From Chlorocebus sabaeus (lineage: Eukaryota; Chordata; Mammalia; Primates; Cercopithecidae): 64,000 bases of DNA. The translations under genes and the position numbers were made by a program. This document shows, in pieces, positions 10,863 to 21,925 of this stretch. Numbering within the stretch: position 1 is the first letter of the stretch; every line of letters starts with the position of its first letter. The notes beneath the pieces were generated by a model, which searched no databases, was not told where the DNA came from, and was given only the letters and a program-made list of their open reading frames with translations. The DNA lies in the NCBI RefSeq assembly GCF_047675955.1, contig NC_132904.1:64103435-64167434 (forward strand). The letters run 5' to 3'.

Positions 10863-10865
10863 CTG
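9571..10865 (+). repeat. Block T, copy 3
   Basis: Same variant series as the other two copies: offset 4,637 bp from copy 2 and 7,214 bp (42 monomers) from copy 1. Like copy 1 it continues into the GGTAAGAAGC monomer (at 10865) and the TCTTTCAGAAAAAC monomer near 11003. This suggests copies 1 and 3 keep the older right flank and copy 2 is recombinant. A private CACCGAG near 10740 breaks one arm of the larger inverted repeat. Confidence 0.8.
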
Positions 10866-13567
10866 GTAAGAAGCTTTCTGTGAAACTGCTCTGTGTTCTG
10901 TTAATTCATCTCACAGAGTTACATCTTTCCCTTCAAGAAGACTTTCGCTAAGGCTGTTCTTGCGGAATTGGCAAAGGGATATTTGGAGGACCATAGAGGG
11001 CTATGGTGAAAAAGGAAATATCTTCCGTTCAAAACTGGAAAGAATCTTTCAGAAAAACTGCTCTGTGTTCTGTTAATTCATCTCACAGAGTTACATCTTT
11101 CCCTTCAAGAAGCCTTTCGCTAAGGCTGTTCTTGTGGAATTGGCAAAGGGATATTTGGAAGCCCATAGAGGGCTACGGTGAAAAAGGAAATATCTTCCGT
11201 TCAAAACTGGAAAGAAGCTTTCTGAGAAACTGCTCTGTGTTCTGTTAATTCATCTCACAGAGTTACATCTTTCCCTTCAAGAAGCCTTTCGCTAAGGCTG
11301 TTCTTGTGGAATTGGCAAAGGGATATTTGGAAGCCCATAGAGGGCTACGGTGAAAAAGGAAATATCTTCCGTTCAAAACTGGAAAGAAGCTTTCTGAGAA
11401 ACTGCTCTGTGTTCTGTTAATTCATCTCACAGAGTTACATCTTTCCCTTCAAGTAGCGTTTCGCTAAGGCTGTTGTTGTGGAATTGGCAAAGGGATATTT
11501 GGAAGCCCATAGAGGCCTACGGTGAAAAAGGAAATATCTTCCGTTCAAAACTGGAAAGAAGCATTCTGAGAAACTGCTTTGTGTACTGTTAATTCATCTC
11601 ACAGAGTTACATCTTTCCCTTCAAGAAGTCTTTTTCTAAGGCTGTTCTTGTGGAATTGGCAAAGGATATTTGGAAGCCCATAGAGGGCTATGGTTAAAAA
11701 GGAAATATCTTCCGTTTAAAACTGGAAAGAAGCTTTCTGAGAAACTGCTCTGTGTTCTGTTAATTCATCTCACAGAGTTACATTTTTCCCTTCAAGAAGC
11801 CTTTCGCTAAGACTGTTCTTGTGGAATCGGCAAAGTTATATTTGGAAGCCCATAGAGGGCTATGGTGAAAAAGGAAATATCTTCCGTTCAAAACTGGAAA
11901 GAAGCTTTCTGAGAAACTGCTCTGTGTTCTGTTAATTCATCTCACAGAGTTACATCTTTCCCTTCAAGAAGCCTTTCGCTAAGGCTGTTCTTGTGGAATT
12001 GGCAAAGGGATATTTGGAACCCTTAGAGGGCTATGGTGAAAAAGGAAATATCTGCCGTTCAAAACTGGAAAGAAGCTTTCTGAGGAACTGCTCTGTGTTC
12101 TGTTAATTCATCTCACAGAGTTACATCTTTCCCTTCAAGAAGCCTTTTTTTAAGGCTGTTCTTGTGGAATTGGCAAAGGATATTTGGAAGCCCATAGAGG
12201 GCTACGGTGAAAAAGGAAATATCTTCCGTTCAAAACTGGAAAGACGCTTTTGAGAAACTGCTCTGTGTTCTGTTAATTCATCTCACAGAGTTAAATCTTT
12301 CCCTTCAAGAAGCCTTTCGCTAAGGCTGTTCTTGTGGAATTGGTAAGGTGATATTTGGAAGCCCATAGAGGGCTATGGTGAAAAAGGAAACATCTTTCCT
12401 TCAAACTGGAAAGAAGCTTTCTGAGAAACTGCTCTGTGTTCTGTTAATTCATCTCACAGAGTTACCTCTTTCCCTTCAAGAAGCCTTTCGCAAAGGCTGT
12501 CCTTGTGCAATTGGCAAAGGGATATTTGGAAGCCTATAGATGGCTATGGTGAAAAAGGAAATATCTTCCGTTCAAAACTGGAAAGAATCTTTCTGAGAAA
12601 CTGCTCTGTGTTCTGTTAATTCATCTCACAGTGTTACACCTTTCCCTTCAAGAAGCCTTTCGCTAAGGCTCTTCTTGAGGAATTGGCAAAGGGATATTTG
12701 GAAGCCCATAGAGGGCTATGGTGAAAAAGGAAATATCTTCCGTTCAAAACTGGAAAGAAGCTTTCTGAGAAACTGCTCTGTGTTCTGCTAATTCATCTCA
12801 GAGAGTTACATCTTTCCCTTCAATTAGCCTTTCGCTAAGCCTGTTGTTGTGGAATTGGCAAAGGGATATTTGGAAGCCCATAGAGGGCTACGGTGAAAAA
12901 GGAAATATCTTCCGTTCAAAACTGGAAAGAAGCTTTCTGAGAAACTGCTCTGTGTTCTGTTAATTCATCTCACAGAGTTACATCTTTCCCTTCAAGAAGT
13001 CTTTTTCTAAGGCTGTTCTTGTGGAATTGGCAAAGGATATTTGGAAGCCCATAGAGGGCTATGGTTAAAAAGGAAATATCTTCCGTTTAAAACTGGAAAG
13101 AAGCTTTCTGAGAAACTGCTCTGTGTTCTGTTAATTCATCTCACAGAGTTACATTTTTCACTTCAAGAAGCCTTTCGCTAAGGCTGTTCTTGTGGAATCG
13201 GCAAAGTTATATTTGGAAGCCCATAGAGGGCTATGGTGAAAAAGGAAATATCTTCCGTTCAAAACTGGAAAGAAGCTTTCTGAGAAACTGCTCTGTGTTC
13301 TGTTAATTCATCTCACAGAGTTACATCTTTCCCTTCAAGAAGCCTTTCGCTAAGGCTATTCTTGTGGAATTGGCAAAGTAATATTTGGAAGCCCATAGAT
13401 GGCTATGGTGAAAAAGGAAATATCTTCCGTTTAAAACTGGAAAGAATCTTTCTGAGAAACTGCTCTGTGTTCTGTTAATTCATCACACAGAGTTACATCT
13501 TTCCCTTCAAGAAGCCTTTCGCTAAGGCTGTTCTATTGGAATTGGCAAAGGGATATTTGACATCCCA

Positions 13568-16500
13568 TAGAGGGCTATGGTGAAAAAGGAAATATCTTCC
13601 GTTCAAAACTGGAAAGAAGCTTTCTGAGAAACTGCTCTGTGTTCTGTTAATTCATCTCACAGAGTTACATCTTTCCCTTCCAGAAGCCTTTCGCTAAGGC
13701 TTTTCTTGTGGAATTGGCAAAGGGATATTTGGAAGCCCATAGAGGGCTACGGTGAAAAAGGAAATATCTTCCCTTCAAAACTGGAAAGAAGCTTTTGAGA
13801 AACTGCTCTGTGTTCTGTTAATTCATCTCACAGAGTTAAATCTTTCCCTTCAAGAAGCCTTTCGCTAAGGCTGTTCTTGTGGAATTGGCAAAGTGATATT
13901 TGGAAGCCCATAGATGGCTATGGTGAAAAAGGAAATATCTTCCGTTCAAAACTGGAAAGAATCTTTCTGAGAAACTGCTCTGTGTTCTGTTAACTCATCT
14001 CACAGTGTTACACCTTTCCCTTCAAGAGGCCTTTCGCTAAGGATGTTCTTGTGGAATTGGCAAAGGGATATTTGGAAGCCCATAGAGGGCTATGGTGAAA
14101 AAGGAAATATCTTCCGTTACAAACTGGAAAGAAGCTTTCTGAGAAACTGCATTGTGTTCTGTTAATTCATCTCACAGAGTTAAATCTTTCCCTTCAAGAA
14201 GCCTTTCGCTAAGGCTGTTCTTGTGGTATTGGTAAAGTGATATTTGGAAGCCCATAGAGGGCTATGGTGAAAAAGGAAACATCTTTCGTTCAAACTGGAA
14301 AGAAGCTTTCTGAGAAACTGCTCTGTGTTCTGTTAATTCATCTCACAGAGTTACCTCTTTCCCTTCAAGAAGCCTTTCGCTAAGGCTGTCCTTGTGGAAT
14401 TGGCAAAGGGATATTTGGAAGCCCATAGAGGGCTGTGGTGAAAAAGGAAATATCTTCCGTTCAAAACTGGAAAGAAGCTTTCTATGAAACTGCTCTGTGT
14501 TTTGTTAATTCATCTCACAGAGTTACATCTTTCCCGTCAAGAGGCCTTTCACTAAGGATGTTCTTGTGGAATTGGCAAAGGGATATTTGGAAGCTTATAG
14601 AGGGCTATGGTGAAAAAGGAAATATCTTCCGTTTAAAAGTGGAAAGAAGCTTTCTGAGAAACTGCTCTGTGTTCTGTTAATTCATCTCACAGAGTTACAT
14701 CTTTCCCTTCAAGAAGCCTTTCGCTAAGGCTGTTCTTGTGGAATTGGCAAAGTGATATTTGGAAGCCCATAGAGGACTACGGTGAAAAAGGAAATATCTT
14801 CCGTTCAAAACTGGAAAGAAGCTTTCTGAGAAACTGCTCTGTGTTCTGTAAACTCATCTCACAGAGATACATCTTTCCCTTCATGAAGCCTTTCGCTAAG
14901 TTTGTTCTTCTGGAATTGGCAAAGGGATATTTGACAGCCCCTAGAGGCCTATGGTGAAGAAGGAAATATCTTCCGTTCAAAACTGGAAAGAAGCTTTCTA
15001 TGAAAGTGCTCTGTGTTTTGTTAATTCATCTCACAGAGTTACATCTTTCCCGTTAAGAGGCCATTCACTAGAGATGTTCTTGTGGAATTGGCAAAGGGAT
15101 ATTTGGAAGCTCATAGAGGGCTATGGTGAAAAAGGAAATATCTTCCGTTTAAAACTGGAAAGAAGCTTTCTGAGAAACTGCTCTGTGTTCTGTTAATTAA
15201 TCTCACAGAGTTACATTTTTCCCTTCAAGAAGCCTTTCGCTAAGGCTGTTCTTGTGGAATCGGCAAAGTTATATTTGGAATCCTATAGAGGGCTATGGTG
15301 AAAAAGGAAATATCTTACGTTCAAAACTGGAAAGAAGCTTTCTGAGAAACTGCTCTGTGTTCTGTTAATTCATCTCACAAAGTTACATCTTTCCCTTCAA
15401 GAAGCCTTTCGCTAAGGCTATTCTTGTGGAATTGGCAAAGTGATATTTGGAAGCCCATAGATGGCTACGGTGAAAAAGGAAATATATTCCGTTCAAAACT
15501 GGAAAGAATCTTTCTGAGAAACTGCTCTGTGTTCTGTTAATTCATCTCACAGAGTTACAACTTTCCCTTCAAGAAACCTTTCGCTAAGGCTGTTCTTGAG
15601 GAATTGGCAAAGGGATATTTGAAAGCCCATAGAGGGCTATGGTGAAAGAGGAAATATCGTCCGTTCAAAACTGGAAAGAAGCTTTCTGAGAAACTGCTCT
15701 GTGTTCTGTTAATTCATCTCACAGAGTTACCTCTTTCCCTTCAAGAAGCCTTTCGCTAAGGCTGTTCTTGTGGAAATGGCAAAGGGATATTTGGAAGCCC
15801 ATACAGGGCTATGGTGAAAAAGGAAGTATCTTCCGTTTAAAACTGGAAAAAAGCTTTATGAGAAACTGCTCTGTGTTCTGTTAATTCATCACACAGAGTT
15901 ACATCTTTCCCTTCAAGAAGCCTTTCGCTAAGGCTGTTCTATTGGAATTGGCAAAGTGATATTTGACATCCCATAGAGGGCTATGGTGAAAAAGGAAATA
16001 TCTTCCGTTCAAAACTGGAAAGAATCTTTCTGAGAAACTGCTCTGTGTTCTGTTAATTCATCTCACAGAGTTACATCTTTCCCTTCAAGCAGCCTTTCGC
16101 TACGGCTGTTCTTGTGGAATCGGCAAAGGGATATTTGGAAGCCCATAGAGGGCTATGGTGAAAAAGGAAATATCTTCAGTTCAAAACTGGAAAGAAGTTT
16201 TCTGAGAAACTGCTCTGTGTTCTGTTAATTCATCGCACAGTGTTACATATTTCCCTTCAATTAGCCTTTCGCTAAGGCTGTTCTTGTGGAATTGTCAAAG
16301 GGATATTCGGAAGCCCATAGAGGGCTATGGTGAAAAAGGAAATATCTTCCGTTCAAAACTGGAAAGAAGCTTTCTGAGAAACTGCTCTGTGTTCTGTTAA
16401 TTCATCTCACAGAGTTACATCTTTCCCTTCAATTAGCCTTTCGCTAAGGCTGTTCTTGTGGAATTGGCAAAGGGATATTTGGAAGCCCATAGAGGGCTAT

Positions 16501-17693
16501 GCTGAAAAAGGAAATAACTTCCGTTCAAAACTGGAAAGAAGCTTTCTGAGAAACTGCTCTGTGTTCTGTTAATTCATCTCACAGAGTTACGTCGTTCCCT
16601 TCAAGAAGCCTTTCACTACGGCTGTTCTTGTGGAATTGGCAAAGCGATATTTGGAAGCCCATAGAGGGCTATGGTGAAAAAGGAAATATCTTCCGTTCAA
16701 AACTGGAAAGAAGCTTTCTGAGAAACTGCTCTGTGTTCTGTTAATTCATCTCACAGAGTTACATCTTTCCCTTCAAGAAGCCTTTCGCTAAGGCTATTCT
16801 TGTGGAATTGGCAAAGTAATATTTGGAAGCCCATAGATGGCTATGGTGAAAAAGGAAATATCTTCCGTTCAAAACTGGAAAGAATCTTTCTGAGAAACTG
16901 CTCTGTGTTCTGTTAATTCATCACACAGAGTTACATCTTTCCCTTCAAGAAGCCTTTCGCTAAGGCTGTTCTATTGGAATTGGCAAAGGGATATTTGACA
17001 TCCCATAGAGGGCTATGGTGAAAAAGGAAATATCTTCCGTTCAAAACTGGAAAGAATCTTTCTGAGAAACTGCTCTGTGTTCTGTTAATTCATCTCACAG
17101 AGTTACATCTTTCCCTTCAAGCAGCCTTTCGCTAAGGCTGTTCTTGTGGAATCGGCAAAGGGATATTTGGAAGCCCATAGAGGGCTATGGTGAAAAAGGA
17201 AATATCTTCAGTTCAAAACTGGAAAGAAGTTTTCTGAGAAACTGCTCTGTGTTCTGTTAATTCATCGCACAGTGTTACATATTTCCCTTCAATTAGCCTT
17301 TCGCTAAGGCTGTTCTTGTGGAATTGTCAAAGGGATATTCGGAAGCCCATAGAGGGCTATGGTGAAAAAGGAAATATCTTCCGTTCAAAACTGGAAAGAA
17401 GCTTTCTGAGAAACTGCTCTGTGTTCTGTTAATTCATCTCACAGAGTTACATCTTTCCCTTCAATTAGCCTTTTGCTAAGGCTGTTCTTGTGGAATTGGC
17501 AAAGGGATATTTGGAAGCCCATAGAGGGCTATGCTGAAAAAGGAAATAACTTCCGTTCAAAACTGGAAAGAAGCTTTCTGAGAAACTGCTCTGTGTTCTG
17601 TTAATTCATCTCACAGAGTTACATCGTTCCCTTCAAGAAGCCTTTCACTACGGCTGTTCTTGTGGAATTGGCAAAGGGATATTTGGAAGCCCA
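13568..17693 (+). repeat. Unit B1, 24-monomer form (about 4,126 bp)
   Basis: Carries in order: CTTTTGAGAAAC; TAACTCATCTCACAGTG; GTTACAAACTGG with CTGCATTG; AACATCTTTCG; GGCTGTGGTG with CTATGAAACTGC; CGTTTAAAAGTGG; AGGACTACGG; an extra monomer with GTAAACTCATC and CTTCATGAAGCC; CTATGAAAGTGC; the CATACAGGG module; CATCACACAGAG; CAAGCAGCC; CATCGCACAGTG; CAATTAGCC; ATGCTGAAAAAGG and AAAGCGATATTTG. It contains the 6-monomer duplication listed separately. Distance to the same anchor in B2 is 4,126 bp. Confidence 0.75.
15730..16000 (+). repeat. CATACAGGG cassette (first of about 16 copies)
   Basis: A linked series: ACCTCTTTCCC, GTGGAAATGG, CATACAGGG, GGAAGTATCTTCC, CGTTTAAAACTGG, often followed by CTTTATGAG, CATCACACAG and a CTATTGG monomer. 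The CATACAGGG mark occurs near 15.80, 19.75, 22.51 (as AATACAGGG), 25.43, 28.18, 29.38, 33.33, 37.29, 38.66, 40.21, 41.24, 42.61, 45.37, 46.40, 51.21 and 54.65 kb. It is absent from domain A and from the last 8 kb. In six copies (28.18, 37.29, 40.21, 45.37, 51.21 and 54.65 kb) the tail is replaced by an ordinary CTTTCTGAG monomer. Confidence 0.75.
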
Positions 17694-17828
17694 TAGAGGG
17701 CTATGGTGAAAAAGGAAATATCTTCCGTTCAAAACTGGAAAGAAGCTTTCTGAGAAACTGCTCTGTGTTCTGTTAATTCATCTCACAGAGTTACATCTTT
17801 CCCTTCAAGAAGCCTTTCGCTAAGGCTT
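15870..17828 (+). repeat. 1,032-bp (6-monomer) tandem duplication inside B1
   Basis: Positions 15870-16901 are repeated from 16902 to about 17828. Both copies have CATCACACAGAG, GTTCTATTGG, TTTGACATCCC, CAAGCAGCC, ATCTTCAGTTC with AGTTTTCTG, CATCGCACAGTG, two CAATTAGCC monomers and ATGCTGAAAAAGG. CAAGCAGCC lies at 16086 and 17118, an offset of exactly 6 x 172. The copies differ at a few sites (CGCTACGG against CGCTAAGG after CAAGCAGCC). Confidence 0.8.
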
Positions 17829-20640
17829 TTCTTGTGGAATTGGCAAAGGGATATTTGGAAGCCCATAGAGGGCTACGGTGAAAAAGGAAATATCTTCCCT
17901 TCAAAACTGGAAAGAAGCTTTTGAGAAACTGCTCTGTGTTCTGTTAATTCATCTCACAGAGTTAAATCTTTCCCTTCAAGAAGCCTTTCGCTAAGGCTGT
18001 TCTTGTGGAATTGGCAAAGTGATATTTGGAAGCCCATAGATGGCTATGGTGAAAAAGGAAATATCTTCCGTTCAAAACTGGAAAGAATCTTTCTGAGAAA
18101 CTGCTCTGTGTTCTGTTAACTCATCTCACAGTGTTACACCTTTCCCTTCAAGAGGCCTTTCGCTAAGGATGTTCTTGTGGAATTGGCAAAGGGATATTTG
18201 GAAGCCCATAGAGGGCTATGGTGAAAAAGGAAATATCTTCCGTTACAAACTGGAAAGAAGCTTTCTGAGAAACTGCATTGTGTTCTGTTAATTCATCTCA
18301 CAGAGTTAAATCTTTCCCTTCAAGAAGCCTTTCGCTAAGGCTGTTCTTGTGGTATTGGTAAAGTGATATTTGGAAGCCCATAGAGGGCTATGGTGAAAAA
18401 GGAAACATCTTTCGTTCAAACTGGAAAGAAGCTTTCTGAGAAACTGCTCTGTGTTCTGTTAATTAATCTCACAGAGTTACCTCTTTCCCTTCAAGAAGCC
18501 TTTCGCTAAGGCTGTCCTTGTGGAATTGGCAAAGGGATATTTGGAAGCCCATAGAGGGCTGTGGTGAAAAAGGAAATATCTTCCGTTCAAAACTGGAAAG
18601 AAGCTTTCTATGAAACTGCTCTGTGTTTTGTTAATTCATCTCACAGAGTTACATCTTTCCCGTCAAGAGGCCTTTCACTAAGGATGTTCTTGTGGAATTG
18701 GCAAAGGGATATTTGGAAGCTTATAGAGGGCTATGGTGAAAAAGGAAATATCTTCCGTTTAAAACTGGAAAGAAGCTTTCTGAGAAACTGCTCTGTGTTC
18801 TGTTAATTCATCTCACAGAGTTACATCTTTCCCTTCAAGAAGCCTTTCGCTAAGGCTGTTCTTGTGGAATTGGCAAAGTGATATTTGGAAGCCCATAGAG
18901 GACTACGGTGAAAAAGGAAATATCTTCCGTTCAAAACTGGAAAGAAGCTTTCTATGAAAGTGCTCTGTGTTTTGTTCATTCATCTCACAGAGTTACATCT
19001 TTCCCGTTAAGAGGCCATTCACTAGAGATGTTCTTGTGGAATTGGCAAAGGGATATTTGGAAGCTCATAGAGGGCTATGGTGAAAAAGGAAATATCTTCC
19101 GTTTAAAACTGGAAAGAAGCTTTCTGAGAAACTGCTCTGTGTTCTGTTAATTAATCTCACAGAGTTACATTTTTCCCTTCAAGAAGCCTTTCGCTAAGGC
19201 TGTTCTTGTGGAATCGGCAAAGTTATATTTGGAAGCCCATAGACGGCTATGGTGAAAAAGGAAATATCTTACGTTCAAAACTGGAAAGAAGCTTTCTGAG
19301 AAACTGCTCTGTGTTCTGTTAATTCATCTCACAGAGTTACATCTTTCCCTTCAAGAAGCCTTTCGCTAAGGCTATTCTTGTGGAATTGGCAAAGTGATAT
19401 TTGGAAGCCCATAGATGGCTACGGTGAAAAAGGAAATATATTCCGTTCAAAACTGGAAAGAATCTTTCTGAGAAACTGCTCTGTGTTCTGTTAATTCATC
19501 TCACAGAGTTACAACTTTCCCTTCAAGAAACCTTTCGCTAAGGCTGTTCTTGAGGAATTGGCAAAGGGATATTTGGAAGCCCATAGAGGGCTATGGTGAA
19601 AGAGGAAATATCGTCCGTTCAAAACTGGAAAGAAGCTTTCTGAGAAACTGCTCTGTGTTCTGTTAATTCATCTCACAGAGTTACCTCTTTCCCTTCAAGA
19701 AGCCTTTCGCTAAGGCTGTTCTTGTGGAAATGGCAAAGGGATATTTGGAAGCCCATACAGGGCTATGGTGAAAAAGGAAGTATCTTCCGTTTAAAACTGG
19801 AAAAAAGCTTTATGAGAAACTGCTCTGTGTTCTGTTAATTCATCACACAGAGTTACATCTTTCCCTTCAAGAAGCCTTTCGCTAAGGCTGTTCTATTGGA
19901 ATTGGCAAAGGGATATTTGACATCCCATAGAGGGCTATGGTGAAAAAGGAAATATCTTCCGTTCAAAACTGGAAAGAATCTTTCTGAGGAACTGCTCTGT
20001 GTTCTGTTAATTCATCTCACAGAGTTACATCTTTCCCTTCAAGCAGCCTTTCGCTACGGCTGTTCTTGTGGAATCGGCAAAGGGATATTTGGAAGCCCAT
20101 AGAGGGCTATGGTGAAAAAGGAAATATCTTCAGTTCAAAACTGGAAAGAAGTTTTCTGAGAAACTGCTCTGTGTTCTGTTAATTCATCGCACAGTGTTAC
20201 ATATTTCCCTTCAATTAGCCTTTCGCTAAGGCTGTTCTTGTGGAATTGTCAAAGGGATATTCGGAAGCCCATAGAGGGCTATGGTGAAAAAGGAAATATC
20301 TTCCGTTCAAAACTGGAAAGAAGCTTTCTGAGAAACTGCTCTGTGTTCTGTTAATTCATCTCACAGAGTTACATCTTTCCCTTCAATTAGCCTTTCGCTA
20401 AGGCTGTTCTTGTGGAATTGGCAAAGGGATATTTGGAAGCCCATAGAGGGCTATGCTGAAAAAGGAAATAACTTCCGTTCAAAACTGGAAAGAAGCTTTC
20501 TGAGAAACTGCTCTGTGTTCTGTTAATTCATCTCACAGAGTTACGTCGTTCCCTGCAAGAAGCCTTTCACTACGGCTGTTCTTGTGGAAATGGCAAAGCG
20601 ATATTTGGAAGCCCATAGAGGGCTATGGTGAAAAAGGAAA
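17694..20640 (+). repeat. Unit B2, 17-monomer form (about 2,922 bp)
   Basis: Matches B1 at offset 4,126 bp on its left and 3,954 bp on its right. The 172-bp step occurs near 18.9 kb, where the AGGACTACGG monomer runs directly into CTATGAAAGTGC, so one whole monomer present in B1 is missing. It also lacks the second copy of the 6-monomer block. Distance from its TTTTCTTGTG anchor to that of B3 is 2,922 bp. Confidence 0.78.
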
Positions 20641-21925
20641 TATCTTCCGTTCAAAACTGGAAAGAAGCTTTCTGAGAAACTGCTCTGTGTTCTGTTAATT
20701 CATCTCACAGAGTTACATCTTTCCCTTCAAGAAGCCTTTCGCTAAGGCTTTTCTTGTGGAATTGGCAAAGGGATATTTGGAAGCCCATAGAGATCTACGG
20801 TGAAAAAGGAAATATCTTCCCTTCAAAACTGGAAAGAAGCTTTTGAGAAACTGCTCTGTGTTCTGTTAATTCATCTCACATAGTTAAATCTTTCCCTTCA
20901 AGAAGCCTTTCGCTAAGGCTGTTCTTGTGGAATTGGCAAAGTGATATTTGGAAGCCCATAGATGGCTATGGTGAAAAAGGAAATATCTTCCGTTCAAAAC
21001 TGGAAAGAATCTTTCTGAGAAACTGCTCTGTGTTCTGTTAATTCATCTCACAGTGTTACACCTTTCCCTTCAAGAGGCCTTTCGCTAAGGATGTTCTTGT
21101 GGAATTGGCAAAGGGATATTTGGAAGCCCATAGAGGGCTATGGTGAAAAAGGAAATATCTTCCGTTACAAACCGGAAAGAAGCTTTCTGAGAAACTGCAT
21201 TGTGTTCTGTTAATTCATCTCACAGAGTTAAATCTTTCCCTTCAAGAAGCCTTTCGCTAAGGCTGTTCTTGTGGTATTGGTAAAGTGATATTTGGAAGCC
21301 CATAGAGGGCTATGGTGAAAAAGGAAACATCTTTCGTTCAACCTGGAAAGAAGCTTTCTGAGAAACTGCTCTGTGTTCTGTTAATTCATCTCACAGAGTT
21401 ACCTCTTTCCCTTCAAGAAGCCTTTCGCTAAGGCTGTCCTTGTGGAATTGGCAAAGGGATATTTGGAAGCCCATAGAGGGCTGTGGTGAAAAAGGAAATA
21501 TCTTCCGTTCAAAACTGGAAAGAAGCTTTCTCTGAAACTGCTCTGTGTTTTGTTAATTCATCTCACAGAGTTACATCTTTCCCGTCAAGAGGCCTTTCAC
21601 TAAGGATGTTCTTGTGGAATTGGCAAAGGGATATTTGGAAGCTTATAGAGGGCTATGGTGAAAAAGGAAATATCTTCCGTTTAAAATTGGAAAGAAGCTT
21701 TCTGAGAAACTGCTCTGTGTTCTGTTAATTCATCTCACAGAGTTACATCTTTCCCTTCAAGAAGCCTTTCACTAAGGCTGTTCTTGTGGAATTGGCAAAG
21801 TGATATTTGGAAGCCCATAGAGGACTACGGTGAAAAAGGAAATATCTTCCGTTCAAAACTGGAAAGAAGCTTTCTGAGAAACTGCTCTGTGTTCTGTAAA
21901 CTCATCTCACAGAGATACATCTTTC
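20641..21925 (+). repeat. Unit B3, truncated
   Basis: Matches B2 at 2,922 bp from the TTTTCTTGTG anchor (20749) to about 21.9 kb. At the AGGACTACGG monomer it keeps the GTAAACTCATCTCACAGAGATAC monomer found in B1 and lost from B2. It then leaves the unit: the next half-monomer reads AAGCGTTTCGC with GGCTGGTCTTG and TTTACAAGCCC, a signature seen again near 27.6 kb. Confidence 0.72.

Larger units (their letters stand above)
1..11447 (+). repeat. Domain A: near-consensus monomers with long repeated blocks
   Basis: About 66 monomers, most differing from the local consensus at only a few positions. Rare shared variants identify copied blocks: AAATGTGG with GAATCTGC at 1, 4469 and 9106; a TCTTTCAGAAAAAC monomer with CACTGAG near 2578, 5155 and 9792; CATCATTCCC with a GTGGGATTG variant near 1133 and 6805. 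Offsets such as 4,637 bp (27 monomers) and 5,670 bp (33 monomers) show multi-monomer exchange. The blocks are spliced in different orders, so no single simple higher-order unit covers the domain. The right edge is placed near 11.45 kb, where a CAAGTAGCG and GTTGTTGTGG monomer opens a more variable stretch. Confidence 0.75.
11448..21925 (+). repeat. Domain B: diverged alpha monomers with a 24-/17-monomer unit
   Basis: Variants become denser here: CTTTTTCTAAGG, GAATCGGCAAAGTTATATTTGG-type ends, CTTTTGAGAAAC (short monomers), CAATTAGCC, CTTTGCTG-like changes and TTTGACATCCC. The left part (11.5-13.6 kb) contains an approximately 1,371-bp repeat: TCAAGAAGTC with GGTTAAAAAGG near 11621 and again near 12992. 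From about 13.6 kb a larger unit appears three times, anchored by TTTTCTTGTG at 13701, 17827 and 20749. The right edge, near 21.92 kb, is where the third copy stops matching. Confidence 0.75.

Noticed and set aside
12241..12300. Insertion or foreign sequence at the short CTTTTGAGAAAC monomers (also 13790, 17910 and 20840)
   Set aside because: These are one- to three-base deletions in an otherwise normal monomer, repeated because the surrounding block was copied.
14777..14980. Reverse-strand open frame (67 codons), also at 21825 and 48122
   Set aside because: It is the antisense reading of an ordinary monomer and appears only where variant bases remove a stop.
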